DNA of 48,267 bases from CAZVLQ01 sp964628185. GTDB taxonomy: Bacteria; Pseudomonadota; Zetaproteobacteria; Mariprofundales; Mariprofundaceae. The DNA lies in the NCBI GenBank assembly GCA_964628185.1, contig CAZVLQ010000017.1, positions 1 through 48,267 of the forward strand, in the 5' to 3' direction. This document shows, one piece after another, positions 34,889 through 43,118 of the stretch. The notes beneath the pieces are model-generated. The model was not told the origin of the DNA. It searched no databases and worked only from the letters and a program-made list of their open reading frames with translations. Each line of letters opens with the position of its first letter. The first letter of the stretch is position 1. Both the position numbers and the translations under genes were made by a program.

Positions 34889-35091
34889 TGCAGCTTTCCG
34901 GTCGTAACAAGCTGTTTGGCGAGATTATCGAGATCAAGCGCGGCGACGTGGTGAGTGAGGTCGTGATTCAGGCCGGTGAGAACCAGATCGCGGGTGTGAT
35001 TACCACCACCAGCGTGGATGCTCTGAGCCTTGCGATTGGCGATCAGGTGACGGCGCTGATCAAGGCAACCGAAGTTTCCTTCATCAAGTAA
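34888..35091 (+). CDS. mop: Molbindin (single Mop domain)
   Basis: 67 residues, typical molbindin length. Sequence features SGRNKLFGEIIEIKRGD, then GVITTTSVDALSLAIGD and LIKATEVSFIK match the TOBE/Mop fold. Molbindins form hexamers that store molybdate in the cytoplasm. ModC in this operon lacks its usual C-terminal Mop domain and the ModE-type regulator lacks its two, so this free Mop may serve both. Confidence 0.88.
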   Translation: MQLSGRNKLFGEIIEIKRGDVVSEVVIQAGENQIAGVITTTSVDALSLAIGDQVTALIKATEVSFIK

Positions 35092-35103
35092 GGCGGCTGA
35101 CTC

Positions 35104-35874
35104 ATGCGTTTCTGCTCCCTGGCGGTCATTGTGAACCTGCTTTTTACCATCTCGATGACAGGGGCTCCCGGTATGGCAAAGGCTGCTGCCGGGGATGCGC
35201 TGACCGTGGCGGTAGCGTCAAATTTTTACCGGCCCATGCAGGAAATTTCCGCTGCCTACCAGAGACAAACGGGCAACAGGCTGCGGTTGATCAGAGGTTC
35301 TACCGGCATGCTCTATGCCCAGATTATTCAGGGTGCGCCCTATCAAATGTTCTTTGCCGCGGATTCAAGGCGGCCGGCGCTGCTTGAATCGCAGGATTTG
35401 ATCCAGCCGGGAAGCCGGCTCACCTATGCTACGGGATCGCTGGCGCTATGGACACTACACACCGATCTTGACCTGGACGCGCACGGTCTGAATGTGTTGC
35501 TGGATGCGCGCGTGAAGCGTATTGCCATCGCGAATCCGGATACCGCGCCATATGGTCAGGCCGCCATGCAGGCACTCAGGGCGGCTGGTATAGAGCAGGC
35601 GGTCAGGGCTAAACTTGTGTATGGCGAAAATATCGGTCAAGCCTTCCTGTTTGTCCGTTCGGGAAATGCCGACGTGGGCCTTGTTGCAGCTTCCAGCGTT
35701 TATCAGGCTGGTGGCAAGGCTGCTGCCGTGCCGCCGGAGAGTTACGATCCTATTGTGCAGCAGGCGGTGACACTGCGTCATGCTCCGGAGACGGCACGAA
35801 CGTTTACTGCATTCCTCTCATCCGGAACTGCACGCAAGGTGTTGAAAAAGTACGGTTATGGGGTGCCGCAATGA
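35104..35874 (+). CDS. modA: Molybdate ABC transporter, periplasmic binding protein ModA
   Basis: 256 residues. A signal peptide ends near GMAKA. ModA features: LTVAVASNFYRPMQEI at the mature N-terminus, RGSTGMLYAQIIQGAPYQMFFAAD (Ser binding molybdate), ANPDTAPYGQAAMQAL and a C-terminal region of the family. It is followed by modB with a 4-base overlap. Confidence 0.92.
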   Translation: MRFCSLAVIVNLLFTISMTGAPGMAKAAAGDALTVAVASNFYRPMQEISAAYQRQTGNRLRLIRGSTGMLYAQIIQGAPYQMFFAADSRRPALLESQDLIQPGSRLTYATGSLALWTLHTDLDLDAHGLNVLLDARVKRIAIANPDTAPYGQAAMQALRAAGIEQAVRAKLVYGENIGQAFLFVRSGNADVGLVAASSVYQAGGKAAAVPPESYDPIVQQAVTLRHAPETARTFTAFLSSGTARKVLKKYGYGVPQ

Positions 35875-36542
35875 ACTGGCAACCGCTGTGGCTGTCTTTC
35901 GAACTCGCCTTGACGACGATGCTGTTGCTGCTGCTGATTGCCACGCCTCTGGCCTGGTTCCTGGCTTTTACCCGCATGCGTGGCCGGGGCGTGCTGGAAG
36001 CGGTGTTTGCCATGCCGCTGGTGCTGCCGCCCACCGTGCTCGGCTATTTCGTACTCATCGCCATCGGTGGCAGATCGCCGGTTGGCCAATGGTATCAGGA
36101 AATTTTTGGTTCCACCTTTGTCTTTTCATTTGCGGGTCTTGTGTTTGCCTCCATTCTTTACAGCCTGCCCTTCGCCGTGCAACCGATGCAGAATGCCTTC
36201 GAGTCGCTCGCCAGGGAATTAAGCGAGGTGTCCCGCACCCTGGGCCTGAATGCATGGCAAAGTTTTTTTCGTGTCATGTTGCCCGGCGCACGCGTTGGCG
36301 TGATTACCGGTGCGGTCCTGGCCTTCGCGCATACGGTCGGTGAATTCGGCGTCGTGCTGATGGTTGGCGGCAGCATACCCGGCAAAACGAAGGTGGCTTC
36401 CATCGCCATCTATGAACATGTGGAAAACATGGAGTACGGTGAGGCCAATGCCATGGCCCTCGTGCTGCTCGCCTTTTCCTTTGTCGTGCTTTCCGTTGTT
36501 TACCACTACAACCGGCGTCTAAGCCGCATGGCTCTGGGATAG
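35871..36542 (+). CDS. modB: Molybdate ABC transporter permease ModB
   Basis: 223 residues, about five membrane helices. The EAA-type coupling loop is ELSEVSRTLGLNAWQSFFRVMLPG, followed by the permease signature AFAHTVGEFGVVLMVGGSIPGKT. It overlaps modA by 4 bases (ATGA) and forms the inner-membrane channel for molybdate. Confidence 0.92.
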   Translation: MNWQPLWLSFELALTTMLLLLLIATPLAWFLAFTRMRGRGVLEAVFAMPLVLPPTVLGYFVLIAIGGRSPVGQWYQEIFGSTFVFSFAGLVFASILYSLPFAVQPMQNAFESLARELSEVSRTLGLNAWQSFFRVMLPGARVGVITGAVLAFAHTVGEFGVVLMVGGSIPGKTKVASIAIYEHVENMEYGEANAMALVLLAFSFVVLSVVYHYNRRLSRMALG

Positions 36543-36555
36543 GAGCTTCTCGGAC

Positions 36556-37245
36556 ATGATCATCGTGAACATCAAAAAACGGTTTGACGGTTTTGAAATG
36601 GACGCAGCCTGGCGAGCGGGGCGGGAGGTAACGGTTCTTTTCGGCCCAAGCGGCTCGGGCAAGACGACCATGCTGCGCATGATCGCGGGGCTGGAGCAGC
36701 CAGATGAAGGCCGGATCACAGTTGGCGGACGTATCCTGTTTGACGAAAAAACCAGCCTGAAGCCGGAGGAGCGGAGGGTAGGGCTTGTCTTTCAGGGCCA
36801 CGCCTTGTTTCCATGGCTCACGGTGAAGCGAAACATATTTTTTGGCTTGCCGCATCATGAACGGCGCAGCGGCAATGAATGGACGCGAAAACTGGTGGAT
36901 GTCTTCGGTATCGGGGCGCTGCTGGATAAACGGACCGCTCACCTGTCCGGCGGTGAAGCGCAGCGGGTGGCGCTTGCCCGGGCCTTGTCGCCACGTCCTG
37001 AATTGCTGCTGCTGGATGAACCGTTTTCGGCCCTGCACGGCCCTCTTCGCATCCAGTTGCGAAAATTTATCAAGGATATCCAGTGCGAATGGCGTATTCC
37101 GGTCATCCTGGTGACGCACGACCTTACCGAGGCGCATCTTATTGGTGACCACCTGGTAAAAATGGAGCGGGGCAGGGTAAGTTATGAGGGATCAGTGGAC
37201 GGCCTCGTAAACCACGGCGCCAATCCCGTCATGGCGGCTTACTGA
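36556..37245 (+). CDS. modC: Molybdate ABC transporter ATPase ModC, without the Mop domain
   Basis: 229 residues. Walker A GPSGSGKTT, Q-loop VFQGHALFPW, signature LSGGEAQRVALARAL, Walker B LLLLDEPF and H-loop VTHD. It stops shortly after the ATPase core, whereas classical ModC (about 350 residues) continues into a C-terminal Mop/TOBE domain. The Mop function seems to be supplied by the separate gene at 34888. Its last base is the first base of the next start codon (TGATGG), so the two are coupled. Confidence 0.9.
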   Translation: MIIVNIKKRFDGFEMDAAWRAGREVTVLFGPSGSGKTTMLRMIAGLEQPDEGRITVGGRILFDEKTSLKPEERRVGLVFQGHALFPWLTVKRNIFFGLPHHERRSGNEWTRKLVDVFGIGALLDKRTAHLSGGEAQRVALARALSPRPELLLLDEPFSALHGPLRIQLRKFIKDIQCEWRIPVILVTHDLTEAHLIGDHLVKMERGRVSYEGSVDGLVNHGANPVMAAY

Positions 37246-38546
37246 TGGCTGAGAGCCACTATCAGCCTTTTCTGGTTGCGTTGAATCTGACCCGGCGTTG
37301 CAATCTTGCCTGCGCGCATTGTTATCTCGATGCCGGTACACGCGAATGCGGGGATGCGAATGAACTCGACACCGAATCGGTCAAGCGCATTCTGACCGGG
37401 ATTTCCGAGGTCAATCCCGCCTGTATGGTTGTGCTCACCGGCGGCGAGCCCCTGCTCAGGCCGGACATTTACGAGCTATGCAGCCATGCCGCGGGGCTCG
37501 GTCTGATGGCCGTTGTCGGCACCAACGGCACCTTGCTTACCGGGAAGAACGTGCGGCGCTTGCAGCAGGCCGGGGTGAGCGGTGTTGGTATCAGCGTGGA
37601 CAGCCTGAGCCCGGCATTTCACGACGGCTTCAGAGGCATGGACGGCGCCCTGACGCATACGATGGCGGGGATCGAAAACTGTCGCGAACGGGGGCTTTCC
37701 TTCCAGGTTCATATGAGCGTCCACCAGGGTAATGTGGAGGAGGTGGAAGCGATGATGGCATGGGCGCATAAAAAGGGCGCCCTGGTGATGAATTTCTTTT
37801 TCCTGGTTTGTACCGGTCGCGGTGAGCGGGTTACGGACATTACGCCGCGGCAATACGAGGGTGTGCTTTCCCTGTTGCTGGATGCACAGGACCGGTATCC
37901 GGGCATGATGGTGCGCGCCCGCTGCGCCCCTCACTTCAAGCGTCTGGCCTGGCAGAAAGACACCGACTCCCCGCTGACCAGGGCGCAGGGTTATGAGGGC
38001 GGCGGCTGTCTGGCCGGGACGCATTACTCCCGCGTCACGCCTCAGGGGGAAGTGACGGCCTGTCCGTATATCGAGGAATCCGTGGGTTCTCTGCGTGAAC
38101 AGTCATTCGGGGAGATATGGTCGTCATCGGAGATCTTCCGGCAATTGAGGGCGCCGGAACTTGGCGGTAAGTGCGGCAAGTGTGAGTTTCAGGTGCTTTG
38201 TGGCGGCTGTCGGGCCCGGCCTCTTGCCATGCACGGCGACCTGTTCGGCGAGGATGAATTATGCAGCTATGTACCACGGGGTGGCGCCGTGATTCAACCC
38301 CTGAGCGTGGAAGAGGCGCCGCCGCTGTGCTGGGATCAGGCCGCAACGAGCCGTCTGGAAAAACTGCCGTTTTTTCTGCGAAAAATGATTCGCAACAAGG
38401 TGGAAGAAAAAGCGCGTGAACAGCAGGTCAGTATCGTCACGCTGGAGTTGATGGACCGGTTACGCAAAAAACGCTTTGGCGACAACATGCCGAAAGCTTC
38501 ATTTGGAAAAAAGAATGAAAGGCGAACCGCGAATGAACGCGAATAG
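37245..38546 (+). CDS. Radical SAM/SPASM protein with C-terminal PCP_red-like domain (NirJ/PqqE-like)
   Basis: 433 residues. Radical SAM ligands C19-x3-C23-x2-C26 (CNLACAHCYLDAG), GGEP motif VLTGGEPLLRPD, SPASM-type cysteines in the region 250-340 (GGGCLAGTH, TACPYIEES, GKCGKCEFQVLCGGCRARP, ELCSYVP). A PCP_red-like domain follows (about 365-415, WDQAATSRLEKLPFFLRKM). The nearest known relatives in style are NirJ/AhbC/AhbD haem-modifying enzymes and tungsto-cofactor proteins. The location in a molybdate operon suggests cofactor or peptide modification for the molybdoenzyme (inference). The last 13 or so residues are encoded by the repeat of the inserted cassette, so the native end is lost. Confidence 0.75.
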   Translation: MAESHYQPFLVALNLTRRCNLACAHCYLDAGTRECGDANELDTESVKRILTGISEVNPACMVVLTGGEPLLRPDIYELCSHAAGLGLMAVVGTNGTLLTGKNVRRLQQAGVSGVGISVDSLSPAFHDGFRGMDGALTHTMAGIENCRERGLSFQVHMSVHQGNVEEVEAMMAWAHKKGALVMNFFFLVCTGRGERVTDITPRQYEGVLSLLLDAQDRYPGMMVRARCAPHFKRLAWQKDTDSPLTRAQGYEGGGCLAGTHYSRVTPQGEVTACPYIEESVGSLREQSFGEIWSSSEIFRQLRAPELGGKCGKCEFQVLCGGCRARPLAMHGDLFGEDELCSYVPRGGAVIQPLSVEEAPPLCWDQAATSRLEKLPFFLRKMIRNKVEEKAREQQVSIVTLELMDRLRKKRFGDNMPKASFGKKNERRTANERE

Positions 38547-38931
38547 ACGCGAATTGGTACTAAAGGCAGAAAGCCATCAGGTTATTGGCTGTGCCATGGA
38601 AGTTTTGAACGTTCTAGGTCATGGGTTGCTCGAAAAGCCTTATGAGAATGCCATGGCCGTGGAACTTGGATTACAAGGTATTCCGTTCAGACAGCAACCC
38701 AGGTTTGATGTGATATATAAGTCAGTCAAGGTCGGTGAATACATACCTGACTTGATCTGTTTTGATCAAATTATCGTGGATGCCAAAATGATCGAAAGAA
38801 TAACGAACCACGAAATTGGGCAGATATTGAATTACTTGAAGATTACCGATTTTCGGCTTGGTCTTGTATTGAATTTCAAACGAGCAAAGCTGGAATGGAA
38901 TCGGGTTGTGTTAGAGAGGGATCAGGTATGA
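38515..38931 (+). CDS. GxxExxY protein (PD-(D/E)XK-like fold)
   Basis: 138 residues; the start may instead be the ATG at 38533. The signature GHGLLEKPYENAM contains G-x2-E-x2-Y. VGEYIPDLICFDQIIVDAKMIERI supplies the D...(E/V)-x-K pattern of the PDDEXK_3 nuclease-like fold. The C-terminus LGLVLNFKRAKLEWNRVV is typical. The function of this family is unsettled. The first codons come from the flanking repeat. It has no obvious link with the molybdenum genes and is most likely a passenger insertion. Confidence 0.85.
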   Translation: MKGEPRMNANRRELVLKAESHQVIGCAMEVLNVLGHGLLEKPYENAMAVELGLQGIPFRQQPRFDVIYKSVKVGEYIPDLICFDQIIVDAKMIERITNHEIGQILNYLKITDFRLGLVLNFKRAKLEWNRVVLERDQV

Positions 38932-39000
38932 ACGCCAATGCGCGCGACATCTCTTTTATTAGCGTTTATTCGCGTTCATTCGCTGTTCGCGGTTCGCGCC
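38521..39000. mobile_element. GxxExxY cassette bounded by inverted repeats
   Basis: The left arm (38521-38553) reads GGCGAACCGCG then AATGAACGCGAATAGACGCG. The right arm (about 38957-39000), reverse-complemented, reads GGCGCGAACCGCGAACAGCG then AATGAACGCGAATAAACGC. The arms match with small gaps. The unit contains only the GxxExxY gene and splits what looks like a single operon (radical SAM gene to PCP_red gene). No transposase is visible, so mobility, if any, is non-autonomous. Confidence 0.7.
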
Positions 39001-39001
39001 A

Positions 39002-39958
39002 ATGAGCGATGAAGTGACATGGACGCCGGAAGCCAGGGCGAGGTTGGAGCGCGCGCCTTCCTTCCTGAGGGCTATGGTGCGCAGTGTGACCGAAAAACGC
39101 GCCCGGGAAGTGGGCGTGAACTTGATCAGCGAGGCATTTCTCTCAGGCGTGCGTGATACGACGATGATGGCGGGGGACAAACCCGGATTAACCGTGCCCG
39201 AACCGGGGAGCAAGGCCATTGTGTGGACCGGAGAGGCCGAGGCGAGGCTTGCCGAAGTGCCGGAGTTTACGCGTGATATGGTCAGGAAAATTGTCGAGGA
39301 AATTGCCGCCGAGCGCGGTCATCTGGAGGTCAACTGCAAACTGCTCGACCAGGTGGAGGAACTGGGTTCGGCAAGCTTCGGGGAGGAGAAACCGGCAATG
39401 GCATGGTCTCCCGAAGCTGAAGAAATGCTGAATGATCGGCTGGCGGGCGTGCCGGAGATGGCGGTAAAGTTTATGTGCGATCTGTTGCGCGCGGATGCCG
39501 AGGATCTGGCCCGTGAAGCGGGTGTGGGAACCATTTCGTCCGAGGTGCTGAGGCAGGCATGGAAGCAACCGCAAACTCCCGTACCGTGGACAAAAGAGGC
39601 GCGTGCGCGCTTGAACGATGCCCCGGACTTCGTGCGCAGCGGTATCAAGAAAGCGGCCGAACGACGGGCGCGTCGCGAGGGTCTGGCTAACATCACATCG
39701 GATGATCTTACCCGCTTCCGCAACGAGTCCATGATGAAGGCGGTCAAGCGTATGCGGGCCTTCGGTTTCAGGGAGCTTACCTTTGACAATGTCTTTGAAA
39801 CCGCATCCGGGCGGGTCAAACGCCTGAAGAACAACCCGCAGGCGGCCAAACGTTTCACCGAGATACGTGAACATGTGGAAGGCAAGGAAGGAGGGGTGGG
39901 ATTGCTGGACCACGAGATGGTGCGGAAGATGAAGGATTATTTGAAGGATGAAAAATGA
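39002..39958 (+). CDS. Protein made of four PCP_red-like domains
   Basis: 318 residues. Four units begin at about residues 5 (VTWTPEARARLERAPSF), 77 (IVWTGEAEARLAEVPEF), 133 (MAWSPEAEEMLNDRLAGVPE) and 196 (VPWTKEARARLNDAPDF). Each is followed by a basic helix and a second helix. A helical tail rich in Arg and Lys fills 245-318. The start codon directly follows the inserted cassette and no ribosome site is visible, so translation may have been weakened by the insertion. It was probably next to the radical SAM gene before that event. The function is unknown. Confidence 0.7.
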   Translation: MSDEVTWTPEARARLERAPSFLRAMVRSVTEKRAREVGVNLISEAFLSGVRDTTMMAGDKPGLTVPEPGSKAIVWTGEAEARLAEVPEFTRDMVRKIVEEIAAERGHLEVNCKLLDQVEELGSASFGEEKPAMAWSPEAEEMLNDRLAGVPEMAVKFMCDLLRADAEDLAREAGVGTISSEVLRQAWKQPQTPVPWTKEARARLNDAPDFVRSGIKKAAERRARREGLANITSDDLTRFRNESMMKAVKRMRAFGFRELTFDNVFETASGRVKRLKNNPQAAKRFTEIREHVEGKEGGVGLLDHEMVRKMKDYLKDEK

Positions 39959-39972
39959 TAAGGAGGTTTACT

Positions 39973-41133
39973 ATGTTCAATAGTTCAATCGGTACGGTGA
40001 TACTCATGCGAAGGTTCACCAGAGCCGAATTTATGCGTTCGGCTATTTTCTCCGTTCTTGCCATAACGGCATGGATTTTGCCGTTTCATTTTGTTCAGGC
40101 TGTCGCAGGCGATACGATGAATCGAGGCGCTGCTTCACCGCTACCCCGAATCGGCTTGTATGCATACACCCATGCGCACGCGCAGAACCAGAATCCGCCG
40201 GATCGTTGGGGCGGTCCCGTAACCATCGTTGCGCGGCAGAAGAAGGGTGCGGCCCAATGGACGTTGCCCGGCCCGCGCGAGCTTGATCCGGCCGTATTCG
40301 GCACGCCGGATCATCCGGTGGGCTGGGAGCAGGCGCCCTTCCCGTTGATTGGCATTCCACCGAAGCTGAGAAAATCCACGGGCGGGCATTACACCATTGT
40401 GGATCATGCGACACCATTTTCCGGTTGGCGCGCTATCGGTCTGGGTGATATGGAGATGAATATCACTGATATTACGGCCATTGATGGCGCCACGACCAGG
40501 GACAAGGTGCATTTCGCGGCCGAGTTTGATTCGCCGGACAGAAAGCATCACTATAAGGTCGTCGCCGACAAACCCTTGCCCCACGGCTTTGGCTATCCAA
40601 CCTTTGGCGGCGTGGTGACCGACCATCTGTTGCATGGGGCGACGGGCATCGGCGCCCGCTTGATGCCGACTGAATACATCTATGCCGCTTTTTGGGCCAA
40701 GGGCGATGTCTATGTGGATGGCAAGCTCACCAACCCCGGCCAAATTATACACATGATGATTGGTGAAGGCGTGCGCGGCAGGGGCTGGAAGTTGCTGATG
40801 GACAAGGATATCCATGGTACGGGCGTGGTCATGCATCTGATGGTGCCGCCGTACAAGGCAGGCCCCAGGGGACCCATATTTACTCCGGTCAAAACAGCCT
40901 ATGCGCCATTTCCGGCAATTGAAAAACACATGATGAAGATGAAGAAAAAAATCATGAAGATGCCGCCCGAAAAACAGAAAACGATGATGGCGAAATTGAT
41001 GGCGGCGAAGGCATTGATGATGAAAACGAAGGAACAAGTGGTCCAGGCTATGATGACCGGAAATAAATTTCTCGGACAGCCCTTTATTCATGTCATGTTC
41101 GGCAACGTCAAATATACCGTGAAACATCGCTAG
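39973..41133 (+). CDS. Secreted Met/Lys-rich protein of unknown function
   Basis: 386 residues from the ATG at 39973, six bases past AAGGAGG. A signal peptide (hydrophobic about 24-42) ends near VQAVAG. The mature protein is beta-rich with many His and Gly (HGFGYPTFGGVVTDHLLHGA, HMMIGEGVRGRG, DIHGTGVVMHLMVPPY). Then comes a helical Met/Lys stretch (about 322-365) with repeated MMKMKKKIMKMP and MMAKLMAAKALMM. Met- and His-rich segments may bind copper, in keeping with the cupredoxin gene downstream, but no family is recognised. Confidence 0.6.
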   Translation: MFNSSIGTVILMRRFTRAEFMRSAIFSVLAITAWILPFHFVQAVAGDTMNRGAASPLPRIGLYAYTHAHAQNQNPPDRWGGPVTIVARQKKGAAQWTLPGPRELDPAVFGTPDHPVGWEQAPFPLIGIPPKLRKSTGGHYTIVDHATPFSGWRAIGLGDMEMNITDITAIDGATTRDKVHFAAEFDSPDRKHHYKVVADKPLPHGFGYPTFGGVVTDHLLHGATGIGARLMPTEYIYAAFWAKGDVYVDGKLTNPGQIIHMMIGEGVRGRGWKLLMDKDIHGTGVVMHLMVPPYKAGPRGPIFTPVKTAYAPFPAIEKHMMKMKKKIMKMPPEKQKTMMAKLMAAKALMMKTKEQVVQAMMTGNKFLGQPFIHVMFGNVKYTVKHR

Positions 41134-41236
41134 CCTGATCGCTAAACCAAGGCATGTCCGCCGGGACCACCCTTGTTTCCACTTCAGCAAACGGGGCGCG
41201 GCGGGGGACCATTGATGAGAAAACAAGGAGAAGGGT

Positions 41237-41596
41237 ATGAAATGGCTTAAATACGGAATGGTGCTTGCAATCAGTATCGTGGTCTGGGGCGCGAACTGCA
41301 ATGCTGCGTCCCAAACGGGTGCGATAGTGATAACGGAACAGGATATCGCCTATGATCCTGAAGAAATCACCGTCCATGCCGGGCAAATGATCCAGATCGA
41401 GAACAAGGATCCATTTGCCCATGTTTCGCGCGTCACTATGCAAAAGAAGGATGGCGCTTTGGGAAAAATCGCACTCAAGGATCATAAGGAGAAGGCAGGA
41501 ACGGTGTTCACCTTCAAGCTGGACCAGCCCGGCGCGTACCAGCTCCGTTGCGTCATCCATGACGGAATGGAGGCGACAATCAAGGTGGTCAAGTAG
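41237..41596 (+). CDS. Small periplasmic cupredoxin
   Basis: 119 residues, with an AAGGAGAAGG ribosome site. The signal peptide ends NCNAAS. A plastocyanin-like domain has a copper His in DPFAHVSRV and the loop C-x2-H-x2-M in LRCVIHDGMEATI. It resembles the cupredoxins of methylamine-type clusters. It is one of three type 1 copper proteins in the window and probably a soluble electron carrier. Confidence 0.8.
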   Translation: MKWLKYGMVLAISIVVWGANCNAASQTGAIVITEQDIAYDPEEITVHAGQMIQIENKDPFAHVSRVTMQKKDGALGKIALKDHKEKAGTVFTFKLDQPGAYQLRCVIHDGMEATIKVVK

Positions 41597-41655
41597 TCAT
41601 GATGTCTCGCCACTTGTTACATATGCGATATGTAAACTGGTTGAGGGAGAAAATC

Positions 41656-43095
41656 ATGCCGCCGTGGCTGATGCTGGTTGCGGGAATAATGCTGCTGTTG
41701 TGGATGACACCATCCGAATCCTATGCCAATGAAGCAGCGCACGCCTTATTAAGCGGCAATGAAATACAGTCTCTAAAGCGCCAGTTATTCGGAGGTTTGG
41801 ACATTTCCCTTTCCGGCTTCGCCCGTATCGAAGGCACGGCGGAGCATCATTTTGATCTTGGCTCCAATCCGGGTGCGGGCAATACCTTCTATGACCTCAG
41901 GGCTTATCTGGCCAGCAAGATCGCCAAGGGACCGGCGGCCCTGCATGTAGATGTGGATTTAGCCGGCAACGATTTCTCCGATCCGGAAGGCGGAATTTTT
42001 GGCAATGCCTTTGATGACACCTCGACGTCCGGGGGTCCATCGGTGGTGAGGGAGAAAGGCTTTGACCTGCGTATCCGTCACCTGTTTTTGACCTATGACG
42101 GCCTTGTGCATGCCGCCGCCGGGCGCATGCCCGCGAAAATCGGTCATGGCATTTCCATCCAGACCATCCGTGACTCCGCCAAGCTCGGCAAGTCATTCGG
42201 CCCGTTGAAGGTGGTCGCCGTGCTGGTCAAGGGCGGTGAAACCCAGCCGAATAATAATCTGAATGCCGCTACTGATAATGATCTGGACGCCTATGGCGGT
42301 GTGGCTGTTTATCACTTTGACCCAGGGAACCACGTGCAGTTTGCGGTCATGAAACAGGTGGATACCACCTTCGATGATCGCCTGCCGGAAAAACTGTTGT
42401 TCAATCTCAATGGCGATTTTAGATCCGGGCCATGGACCTTGGCCTTTGAGACTGCCTGGCTGGGCGGGCATACGCCACGCGATGCAGTGCTGGGCCGCCG
42501 CAAGAACCGCGCCTGGATGGGATATGCGCGGGGACAATATCAGTTTGATTATCCCCATGCCTATCTGGCCCTGGCCCTGGGTCTGGGCTCCGGAGAAAAT
42601 CAGAAGAGTGAAAAGCAGCATGATTTCCAGAGTTTTTTTATGAATTCTATCGGATTCCATCTGGCAAATATCTACGGTAACGACATTCACAGTTATGATT
42701 CTTTTTTACCCGGCAGTGGCTCGGGGAAGGATGGCAACAACGCCGGTTCTGGTTTTGCCAATACCGGCTTCGTGCAGGTATCCGGCCAGATTGCACCGTT
42801 TTCCTTTCTTCCCGACAGCACCATTGGGGCATCGGTCACGTATCTGCGCGCCACGCGCAGGCAGCTTGTGGGCGAAGGCGTGCTGTTTGGTAGTCTGGAC
42901 GGTTTTACCGCCCCCGCCGGGACCACTGAAAACAGCCATGACATCGGCTGGGAAGCGGATATCAATGTGGACCACCCACTGACCGGAAGCATGCTCAGCT
43001 ATCTGCGTACGGGCTGGTTCGTGCCCGGCTCCATCTTTGGCCCTGCGCGCCGGACTGCGTTCAAGCTGCAGGGAGGCGTTTCATATGCATTTTGA
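41656..43095 (+). CDS. Outer-membrane beta-barrel porin
   Basis: 479 residues from the ATG at 41656, with AGGGAG upstream; the ATG at 41599 lacks a ribosome site. A signal peptide ends ESYANEA. The rest is alternating strands with aromatic girdles (DISLSGFARIEGTAEHHF, FDLRIRHLFLTYDGLVHAAAG) and it ends FKLQGGVSYAF, the C-terminal Phe signal for barrel assembly. It differs clearly from the porin at 16223. The position just before moaC suggests a role in anion uptake. Confidence 0.72.
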   Translation: MPPWLMLVAGIMLLLWMTPSESYANEAAHALLSGNEIQSLKRQLFGGLDISLSGFARIEGTAEHHFDLGSNPGAGNTFYDLRAYLASKIAKGPAALHVDVDLAGNDFSDPEGGIFGNAFDDTSTSGGPSVVREKGFDLRIRHLFLTYDGLVHAAAGRMPAKIGHGISIQTIRDSAKLGKSFGPLKVVAVLVKGGETQPNNNLNAATDNDLDAYGGVAVYHFDPGNHVQFAVMKQVDTTFDDRLPEKLLFNLNGDFRSGPWTLAFETAWLGGHTPRDAVLGRRKNRAWMGYARGQYQFDYPHAYLALALGLGSGENQKSEKQHDFQSFFMNSIGFHLANIYGNDIHSYDSFLPGSGSGKDGNNAGSGFANTGFVQVSGQIAPFSFLPDSTIGASVTYLRATRRQLVGEGVLFGSLDGFTAPAGTTENSHDIGWEADINVDHPLTGSMLSYLRTGWFVPGSIFGPARRTAFKLQGGVSYAF

Positions 43096-43118
43096 AGAAC
43101 GAAAACTCAGGTGATGGA

